Assembly (NCBI RefSeq): GCF_900099925.1 | Contig: NZ_FNDE01000006.1 | Span: 1-64,000 of the forward strand | Reading direction: 5' to 3' | Source of the DNA: Aneurinibacillus thermoaerophilus | GTDB lineage: Bacteria; Bacillota; Bacilli; Aneurinibacillales; Aneurinibacillaceae | Length of the DNA stretch: 64,000 nucleotides | In this document: positions 58,005 to 64,000 of the stretch, in pieces | How the letters are laid out: each line of letters opens with the position of its first letter | Numbering within the stretch: the stretch's first letter is position 1 | Translations under genes and position numbers: made by a program | The notes under the pieces: generated by a model | Told to the model about the DNA's origin: nothing | Databases searched by the model: none | The model's input: only the letters and a program-made list of their open reading frames with translations

Positions 58005-58313
58005 GTGCGGAAAAAAACGGGCCACGCGGTGGAGGTAAGGCATTTGCGCGATTCCTGGGGAAACCAAGTCGAGTGGTATGATGAGCAGCTAGGACGAACA
58101 GAACGATATGATATCGCGTTTGAAATGAGGGTGAATGAGCAGACGTATGCGTTGCTTCAACCCGCAAGCTTTGCTGATCCGCATCCGTACCTTTTTAAGT
58201 ATTCTTTTTCGCAGAACGGAACTCCCGCCCTTGCGCCGATTGAAGCGGAAGATGAATGGGAGCGCGCGGCTGACGCGTTTGCAGATTGGCTGAAGGATAA
58301 TTCGTTCCAATGA
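58005..58313 (+). CDS. Second DUF1292-like protein
   Basis: A 102-aa protein with the same plan as its upstream neighbour (RYDIAFEMRVNEQTYALLQPA ... PIEAEDEWERAADAFADWL), but more diverged, with a basic start. It begins at a GTG three bases after the first DUF1292 gene, with GAGGAAG ahead, so the two are co-expressed and probably arose by tandem duplication. Function unknown. Confidence 0.83.
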   Translation: MRKKTGHAVEVRHLRDSWGNQVEWYDEQLGRTERYDIAFEMRVNEQTYALLQPASFADPHPYLFKYSFSQNGTPALAPIEAEDEWERAADAFADWLKDNSFQ

Positions 58314-58335
58314 ACATTCATAGGGCTAAACGAAG

Positions 58336-58377
58336 AAACCCGGATTTTGGCTGAAAATGGTCGAATTCCGGGTTTTT
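58336..58377 (+). terminator. Terminator after the alaS-to-DUF1292 cluster
   Basis: AAACCCGGA (58336-58344) pairs with TCCGGGTTT (58367-58375), followed by more Ts. Confidence 0.88.
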
Positions 58378-58480
58378 GCTGTAATGACTGTTATCGGATA
58401 TGCACCTCGCTTCTCCAAGAAGGGGATTTCATTATTTTTGTATAATCTTATTAATATGTCATTTTAAAAGGGGGAGAAAA

Positions 58481-59029
58481 ATGAGCATTCAAAATGAATA
58501 CTTACAATGTGTCATTGCTAATTTCAAAACTATCAAAGATTTAGGAGAAAAAACCATTTCTCAACTAGACATCGAGGAATTACACTGGTGTCCAACGAGT
58601 CAGTCAAACAGTATCGCCATTATTATCAAACATCTCAGTGGAAATATGCTTTCAAGATGGACGGACTTCCTAACAACAGATGGTGAAAAGCCTAATAGAA
58701 ACCGGGATGATGAGTTTAAAGGAGGATACCCAACAAAAAAAGCCCTTCTTCAAGCATGGGAGGATGGGTGGAACACTCTCTTTACTACCTTGCACAGTTT
58801 AACGGAGAATGACCTATTAAAAACTATTTATATTCGCGGCGAAGCTCACTCTGTTGTAAAAGCCATACAAAGGCAAATTTCCCACTATTCATACCATATT
58901 GGACAAATTGTTTACATTGGTAAGCAAATTAAAAATGAAAACTGGTCCTCTTTAAGTATTCCTAAAGGAAAGTCTATAGAATACTTAGAAGATATGCTTA
59001 AACAACATCCACAAAAGCTAAGAGAGTAA
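58481..59029 (+). CDS. DinB-like / DUF1572 family protein
   Basis: A 182-aa four-helix-bundle protein. The histidines in IIIKHLSGNMLSRWTDFL and in QISHYSYHIGQIVYIGKQ are the metal-site positions of the DinB/DUF1572 superfamily. Members include thiol-dependent transferases, but this branch is uncharacterised. AAGGGGGAG precedes the ATG at 58481, and TATAAT lies at 58441-58446. It is more AT-rich than the flanking genes, is bounded by a terminator and an IS remnant, and separates DUF1292 from mltG, which are normally adjacent. It is probably a transferred gene. Confidence 0.82.
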   Translation: MSIQNEYLQCVIANFKTIKDLGEKTISQLDIEELHWCPTSQSNSIAIIIKHLSGNMLSRWTDFLTTDGEKPNRNRDDEFKGGYPTKKALLQAWEDGWNTLFTTLHSLTENDLLKTIYIRGEAHSVVKAIQRQISHYSYHIGQIVYIGKQIKNENWSSLSIPKGKSIEYLEDMLKQHPQKLRE

Positions 59030-59049
59030 AAACAAGCATTGCTTGCTTC

Positions 59050-59447
59050 GTCCCTTTCTTTAGTCATCGTAAAGGGGGCCAACGCAATCCATGCTTCTCC
59101 TTTAAATATGCAAATACGTGTTCAACCATTTATTTCCATTATGCATACAGGCGTTTATTCACTTCTGTATCGCAGATGCTTTGCTTCGTCCAAGTAATTC
59201 GCCCAAATGTGTCGATTCCCCGTTTTGCAGCCTCCGGTTTTCCTACATGTTCCACGACTTGTTCAAAAACGTCCGAAAAGATTTGACTGTCATGGACATT
59301 AGCTGCGGTGACCATAACGCTTATGACAAAGCCATTCTGGTCGCTTCCTTCATGGAAATAATAAAAAAACGCTCTGGATAGCACACAGGTTGTGTGCTTC
59401 CAGCAAACCCCTAAGCGATGAAGCATATGACAATACCGGAACGTCAC
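59050..59447 (-). pseudogene. IS1182-type transposase remnant
   Basis: On the minus strand the frame ending at 59139 encodes FFYYFHEGSDQNGFVISVMVTAANVHDSQIF, close to the DDE-domain segment of IS1182-family transposases. After a stop and a change of frame, the sequence near 59061-59125 reads VEHVFAYLKEKHGLRW, which matches the C-terminal part of the same family. The N-terminal half is missing and there are breaks between the pieces, so the element is dead. It occupies most of the 540-base gap between the DinB-like gene and mltG. Confidence 0.75.
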
Positions 59448-59570
59448 ATCATAACGGAAAAACGTTCTTCTTGGCCCTCTTCGTCCCTCGTTTTTCCGTA
59501 CGACGTTTCGATAAGTTTGTTGTATAATAAAGCGATGGAAAACGATAGAGAAAGAGAGAGGATATTGCCA

Positions 59571-60635
59571 ATGCGAAATCAGAAAGGAAGCGTTGTGCGT
59601 AAGACCATTACATTTGCGTTTACAACTTTGCTCTTGTTTGCGCTTGTAATAGGTGGAATTTATTACTATATTTGGAATGGTCTTCAGCCTGTCAAGGAGG
59701 AAAAAGGGAAGAAGAAAGTAGTGGAAATTCCTCCGAATTCATCGGTGGGCCGGATAGGAAAAATTCTTGAAGAGAACAATTTGATTAAAGACGCGCACCT
59801 TTTTTCCCTTTATGCAAAAATAAAAGGCAAAGGCTCTGACCTAAAAGCCGGGAAATATCAGTTAACCGTAGGGCAGTCGATCGACGAATTACTTGTGAAA
59901 ATGTCAAACGGGGATGTTTATAAAGATACTATTACTGTGACCATTCCGGAGGGCTTTACGGTTGAACAGATTGCTGCACGACTTTCGGAAAAAGGGCTTG
60001 TTAAAAAAGATGCTTTTTTGCGCGAAGTAAACCAGGGAAAGTTCGCTCAGGAAATTGTAAAAGGCATTCCAGCAGACAAGCGAATGAAGTACAGACTGGA
60101 AGGATATTTGTTTCCAGATACGTATGAGTTTAAAAAAGGAATAACAGAGCATGAAATTATCGGGCGGATGCTTGACCGTTTTGAAGAAGTGTGGAACGAA
60201 GAATGGGAAGACAAATTGAAACAGCGTAATTTGAGTAAACATCAGGCAATTACGCTTGCGTCCATTGTCGAACGAGAGGTACGCGCTGAGAATGAACGCA
60301 AAAAAGTAGCAGGTGTCTATTTTAACCGCCTAGCGAAGCAAATGCCCTTGCAGGCGGATGCAACGATACAGTACTTATTCGATAAACAGAAGGAACGGAT
60401 AACGTATAGCGATCTGAAAATGGACAATCCGTACAACACCTATAAAGTAAAAGGACTCCCACCGGGACCGATCGCCAATCCTGGCGAAGCGGCGCTTGAT
60501 GCGGTCGTCAACGCGGAGAAGCATAACTATTTGTTTTATGTAACGAAAAAGGACGGCACAGGCCAGCATTATTTTGCGACAACATATGAGGAACACCTCA
60601 GAAATATTGACAAAAGCAAAGCAAACCAAAAATAG
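59571..60635 (+). CDS. mltG: Endolytic peptidoglycan transglycosylase MltG (YrrL)
   Basis: Membrane-bound transglycosylase that releases nascent glycan chains; 354 aa. A short cytoplasmic start is followed by one membrane helix (about 12-32). A LysM-like part comes next, and then the YceG domain with the catalytic Glu at E234 (LASIVEREVRAENE) and KVKGLPPGPIANPGEAAL near the end. I take the ATG at 59571; an ATG at 59535 is in frame and would add 12 basic and acidic residues. TATAAT lies at 59523-59528. Confidence 0.92.
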   Translation: MRNQKGSVVRKTITFAFTTLLLFALVIGGIYYYIWNGLQPVKEEKGKKKVVEIPPNSSVGRIGKILEENNLIKDAHLFSLYAKIKGKGSDLKAGKYQLTVGQSIDELLVKMSNGDVYKDTITVTIPEGFTVEQIAARLSEKGLVKKDAFLREVNQGKFAQEIVKGIPADKRMKYRLEGYLFPDTYEFKKGITEHEIIGRMLDRFEEVWNEEWEDKLKQRNLSKHQAITLASIVEREVRAENERKKVAGVYFNRLAKQMPLQADATIQYLFDKQKERITYSDLKMDNPYNTYKVKGLPPGPIANPGEAALDAVVNAEKHNYLFYVTKKDGTGQHYFATTYEEHLRNIDKSKANQK

Positions 60636-60637
60636 AT

Positions 60638-60666
60638 TTTACACTATGGATATGTTATTATATAAA
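60638..60666 (+). promoter_or_regulatory. Sigma-A promoter of trmR-trhP1-trhP2
   Basis: TTTACA (60638-60643), a 17-base spacer, TATAAA (60661-60666). Confidence 0.75.
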
Positions 60667-60697
60667 AGTTTATAAAGAAACGATGGGGTGTAAAATA

Positions 60698-61345
60698 ATG
60701 ATAACCTCAAACAAAGTCAATCGTTATATGGAGTCGCTCATTCCGCCGCGTGCGGAACTTCTTATGCGGATGGAACGCGAAGCTGCTGCGGAGCGCATCC
60801 CGATTATCCAGTTGCCCAGTATTCAGTTTATCCGCTTTTTGCTCACTATGCATAAGCCGAAGCGGATTCTAGAAGTAGGTATGGCGATCGGGTATTCTAC
60901 CATTTGGCTTGCGCAGGCGGCGCCGGACGCCCACATTACGTCCATTGAGATTTCGGAGGAAATGGTGCGGCGCGCACGGCAAAACTTCGCTGAAGCGGGT
61001 GTAAGCGACCGGATTACCGTGTTTCATCAGGATGCACGGGACGGGCTCGATGGCGAGCCTCGTTTTGATTGCATCTTTTTCGATGCGGCTAAGGGGCAGT
61101 ATCACACTTATTTTGATACGTATGTGCCGTATTTAGTGGAAGGCGGGCTTTTAATTTGTGATAACGTCTTTTTTCGCGGCATGATCGCTGAAGCAGACGA
61201 AGATGTTCCTAAAAGCAGGCGCGGCATGATAAAAAAATTGCGCGCGTTTAATCACTTTTTGGCTGAACATCCGGCGCTTGAGACGTCATTTGTTTCCATA
61301 GGAGATGGATTAGCTTTATGCATAAAACGGGGGGAAGTAATGTGA
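60698..61345 (+). CDS. trmR: tRNA 5-hydroxyuridine methyltransferase TrmR (YrrM)
   Basis: Class I SAM methyltransferase of the O-methyltransferase family, 215 aa. RILEVGMAIGYSTIWLAQAAP is the SAM-binding motif I, and FDCIFFDAAKGQYHTYF the metal/substrate motif. In B. subtilis YrrM methylates ho5U34 to mo5U34 in tRNA. I start at 60698, seven bases after GATGGGGTG. The stop overlaps trhP1 by four bases, tying it to the enzymes that make its substrate. Confidence 0.92.
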   Translation: MITSNKVNRYMESLIPPRAELLMRMEREAAAERIPIIQLPSIQFIRFLLTMHKPKRILEVGMAIGYSTIWLAQAAPDAHITSIEISEEMVRRARQNFAEAGVSDRITVFHQDARDGLDGEPRFDCIFFDAAKGQYHTYFDTYVPYLVEGGLLICDNVFFRGMIAEADEDVPKSRRGMIKKLRAFNHFLAEHPALETSFVSIGDGLALCIKRGEVM

Positions 61346-62268
61346 AAAAACCGGAATTGCTCTGTACGGCTGCCGATCTGGATGAGCTTGTACGGGTCAT
61401 TGACGCCGGAGCAGATGCGGTAAGTATCGGCCATGAACGATTTGGCCTCCGGGTCGCGGGAAATTTTGAACTGGATGATATTCGCCAGGCGACGGAGCTC
61501 GCGCATGGGCGGAAGGCAAAAGTATATATCTCGGTTAATGCTTTATTTCATAATGATGATTTAGCAGAGTTGCCCGGATACTTGCGTGCGCTTGAAGACA
61601 TCGGTGTGGATGCGATTGTTTTCGGCGATACCGCGGTTCTTGTAACGGCGCGTCAGCTTGGGCTGAAAACACCGCTGCACTGGAATGCGGAAGTGCTGAC
61701 GACAAACTATGAGACGATTAACTATTGGGGTAGCAAAGGTGCGACGCGCGCGTTTGTGGCGCGTGAGTTGAATATGGACGCGATTCTTGAAATTAAAGAA
61801 AACGCGGATGTGGAAATTCAGGTACAGGTACACGGGATGACGTGTATTTTCCATTCCCGTCGTGACCTGGTGTCTAACTACGAAAAATTCAAAGGCCAGG
61901 AAGCCAAATCGGCTGGAATGGATCGCAGGTTGTTCATTACGGAAGAAAAGCGTGAGGATTTACATTATCCGATTTATGAAGATAGGAACGGCACTCATAT
62001 TATGAGCGCAGAAGACATCTGCATCCTTGAGTATCTCGATGAACTGATGGAAGCGGAAATTGACAGCTTTAAGATTGAAGGAATTATGAAGGACACAGAC
62101 TATAACGTAAAAGTCGTTTCCATTTACCGCCGTGCGATTGACGCGTACGCCGAAAGTCCGGATAAATTCAGGGACATAGTAGGTGGATTAATGGAAGAAT
62201 TGCGCGCCATTCAGCCGGCCGATCGGGAACTTACGACAGGCTTTTTCTTTAAAGAGCAAGTTTATTAA
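61342..62268 (+). CDS. trhP1: U32-family protein TrhP1 (YrrN), tRNA uridine hydroxylation
   Basis: A 308-aa peptidase-U32-family protein (309 in B. subtilis). LLCTAADLDELVRVIDAGADAVSIG opens the TIM-barrel, and VQVHGMTCIFHSRRDLVSNY is the U32 signature region. The neighbour TrhP2 has extra cysteines in the corresponding part. With TrhP2 it is needed for prephenate-dependent hydroxylation of U34 in tRNA. The start is a GTG at 61342 overlapping the trmR stop (GTGA). Confidence 0.9.
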   Translation: MKKPELLCTAADLDELVRVIDAGADAVSIGHERFGLRVAGNFELDDIRQATELAHGRKAKVYISVNALFHNDDLAELPGYLRALEDIGVDAIVFGDTAVLVTARQLGLKTPLHWNAEVLTTNYETINYWGSKGATRAFVARELNMDAILEIKENADVEIQVQVHGMTCIFHSRRDLVSNYEKFKGQEAKSAGMDRRLFITEEKREDLHYPIYEDRNGTHIMSAEDICILEYLDELMEAEIDSFKIEGIMKDTDYNVKVVSIYRRAIDAYAESPDKFRDIVGGLMEELRAIQPADRELTTGFFFKEQVY

Positions 62269-62282
62269 TGAGGTGATAATCC

Positions 62283-63587
62283 ATGACGGAAATAAACGTC
62301 ATTTCCGATAAAAAAATTGTAACGCCGCGCCGAACCATTCTGAAAAAGCCGGAAGTGCTGGCGCCGGCCGGCAATTTGGAAAAGCTGAAATTTGCAGTGC
62401 GTTACGGTGCGGACGCAGTATATATTGGTGGCCAAAGCCTTGGCCTGCGCGCGAACGCGGACAACTTCTCATTTGATGAAATGCAGGCGGCTGTCGAATT
62501 TGCGCATGAGCATGGCGCAAAAGTATTTGTGGCGACCAACATTATCGCACACAATGAAGATTTGCATCAGGTGGACGATTTTATGCGCAACTTGCAGCGT
62601 GTCGGCATCGACGCGATCATTGTAGCCGACCCTGCGCTAATTGAGCGCACGAAACAGGCGGCGCCCGATTTGGAGCTCCATTTGAGCACTCAGGCTTCGA
62701 CTACGAACTGGCAGACAGTGCAGTTTTGGAAAGATGAGGGTGTAAGTCGCGTAGTGCTTGCACGTGAAGTCTCTATCCGCGAAATCTGTGAGATCAAAAA
62801 GCATGTTGATATTGAAATCGAGGCGTTTGTACACGGAGCGATGTGCATTTCCTATTCTGGGCGCTGCGTGCTATCCAACCACTTTACGGCGCGCGACTCA
62901 AATCGCGGCGGGTGTTCGCAATCCTGTCGCTGGCAGTATGATATGTTCGAGGAGTTACCGAAAGATGATGAATCAATGGAACAAATCGGCAAAAAAGCGC
63001 TGCCGATGTTTAGTGAGAACGATCCACAATTTACGATGAGTTCGAAAGATATGTGTATGCTTGAATTCCTGCCAGACATGATTGAAGCGGGTGTAGACAG
63101 TTTCAAAATCGAAGGGCGGATGAAGAGCATTCATTATGTGGCGACCGTAACCAACCAGTACCGCCGGGCGGTGGATGCGTACTGTGCTGACCCGGATAAC
63201 TACAAGCTGAACCCAGAATGGATGGAAGAAATCAGGAAAGCATCCCATCGTTCGCTAACGACAGGTTTCTTTTATGGCGTACCGACAGAGAAAGATCAAT
63301 TATACGGAGAAAATGAAGAGATGCCGCAATACGATTTTGCGGGTCTTGTGCTTGATTATGATCCAGAAACTGGAATTGCGACGCTGCAGCAGCGCAATAA
63401 ATTCAGCGTGGGAGATACGGTCGAATTTTTCGGTCCGACGCTTGATCGTTTTGCGCAGAAGGTAAAAGAAATGTGGAATGAGGACGGGGAGGAAATTGCG
63501 TCCGCACCGCACGCAATGCAGACTATAAAGCTGCGCGTAGCTCGTCCGGTCAGCCGTTATGATATGATGCGCAAGGAGAAAAAGTAA
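62283..63587 (+). CDS. trhP2: U32-family protein TrhP2 (YrrO), tRNA uridine hydroxylation
   Basis: A 434-aa peptidase-U32-family protein. [29 protein letters not shown] is the N-terminal signature. [22 protein letters not shown] and [12 protein letters not shown] hold the cysteines that bind an iron-sulfur cluster in this group. A C-terminal beta domain includes [10 protein letters not shown]. It acts with TrhP1 and TrmR to make 5-methoxyuridine at the wobble position. It follows trhP1 by 14 bases. Confidence 0.93.
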   Translation: MTEINVISDKKIVTPRRTILKKPEVLAPAGNLEKLKFAVRYGADAVYIGGQSLGLRANADNFSFDEMQAAVEFAHEHGAKVFVATNIIAHNEDLHQVDDFMRNLQRVGIDAIIVADPALIERTKQAAPDLELHLSTQASTTNWQTVQFWKDEGVSRVVLAREVSIREICEIKKHVDIEIEAFVHGAMCISYSGRCVLSNHFTARDSNRGGCSQSCRWQYDMFEELPKDDESMEQIGKKALPMFSENDPQFTMSSKDMCMLEFLPDMIEAGVDSFKIEGRMKSIHYVATVTNQYRRAVDAYCADPDNYKLNPEWMEEIRKASHRSLTTGFFYGVPTEKDQLYGENEEMPQYDFAGLVLDYDPETGIATLQQRNKFSVGDTVEFFGPTLDRFAQKVKEMWNEDGEEIASAPHAMQTIKLRVARPVSRYDMMRKEKK

Positions 63588-63589
63588 GA

Positions 63590-64000
63590 ATGGTAACACC
63601 TGTTATTATTGGTGTGGCGGGCGGCACTGGCTCCGGCAAAACGACGGTCGCTCGCGAGATTTACCGTCGGTTTGAAAATATGAACGTCGTGATGATTGAA
63701 CAGGATTCTTATTATAAGGATCAATCTCATCTTACGTTTGAAGAAAGGACGAAAACGAACTACGATCATCCCATGGCGTTTGATACTGATCTGCTTATTG
63801 AGCACTTGAAGTGTCTGCGTCGACGCGAACCGATTGAGAAGCCCGTATATGACTATAAACGGCATACAAGGGCCAAAGAAAAGGTATGGATCGAACCGAA
63901 AGATGTTATTATTCTTGAAGGCATTCTTATTTTAGAAGATGAGCGGCTCCGTAACTTGCTGGATATTAAAGTATTTGTGGATACGGACGCAGATGTGCGC
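63590..64000 (+). CDS. udk: Uridine kinase (partial, runs off the window)
   Basis: The first 137 codons of uridine/cytidine kinase. The P-loop [15 protein letters not shown] is near the start. IEQDSYYKD and NYDHPMAFD bind substrate, and VYDYKRHTR and IILEGILIL follow as in the family. AAGGAG precedes the ATG at 63590, two bases after the trhP2 stop, so it is co-transcribed. The rest lies beyond the window. Confidence 0.96.
   Translation, partial: MVTPVIIGVAGGTGSGKTTVAREIYRRFENMNVVMIEQDSYYKDQSHLTFEERTKTNYDHPMAFDTDLLIEHLKCLRRREPIEKPVYDYKRHTRAKEKVWIEPKDVIILEGILILEDERLRNLLDIKVFVDTDADVR

Overview
The window is a stretch of chromosome from a spore-forming Gram-positive bacterium of the Bacillales. 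The gene order follows the Bacillus subtilis rplU-to-udk region (rplU-prp-rpmA-spo0B-obg-pheB-pheA ... safA, bofC, ruvAB, queA-tgt-yajC, spoVB, secDF, recJ-apt-rel-dtd, hisS-aspS, 6S RNA, cymR, alaS ... mltG-trmR-trhP1-trhP2-udk). Three features point away from Bacillus itself and towards the Paenibacillaceae/Brevibacillus/Aneurinibacillus side: an RNase E/G gene in front of rplU, a separate secD and secF, and hemZ next to dtd. The genus is an inference, since no 16S rRNA or other marker was available.

Layout. 1-7000: a structured leader, rng, the L21/Prp/L27 ribosomal operon, an unusual TPP-enzyme gene, spo0B and obgE. 7000-12780: a threonine/phenylalanine/branched-chain amino-acid run (pheB-hom-thrC-thrB-pheA-ilvE). 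12870-16760: yebC and spore-coat or sporulation genes (CotS-like kinase, safA, bofC). 16890-25350: ruvA-ruvB-DUF2905, a marR-yczE pair, lipL, a SpoIID/LytB-like gene, and queA-tgt-yajC. 25350-31400: yrzE, corA, spoVB, comN, secD and secF. 31400-32830: a small AT-rich accessory island. It holds transposon debris and two orphan genes, and only the last part of a cation-efflux gene survives beside it. 32890-46170: recJ-apt-rel-dtd-hemZ, a T-box leader, hisS-aspS, 6S RNA, tcdA and rarA. 46190-48790: cymR, a cysteine desulfurase and three small genes. 48890-52750: an MCP and a second accessory patch with a membrane protein, a lipoprotein and another IS200/IS605 right-end scar. 52754-64000: an AI-2E-type permease, a T-box, alaS, ireB, ruvX, two DUF1292 genes, a DinB-like gene followed by an IS1182-type transposase remnant, mltG, the tRNA mo5U genes (trmR-trhP1-trhP2) and the start of udk.

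Most of the window is well-conserved housekeeping sequence, and I found no CRISPR array, prophage or recognisable defence system. The most interesting signals are: (1) a multi-helix RNA-like leader in front of rng; (2) two solitary IS200/IS605 right-end hairpins with no tnpA or tnpB nearby; (3) the island that truncates the cation-efflux gene; (4) a T-box in front of hisS-aspS whose apparent specifier is an Asp codon; (5) a short intergenic repeat found three times just after terminators; and (6) a perfect palindrome at the start of the pheB-hom-thr transcript. All family assignments are from reading motifs by eye, without database searches.
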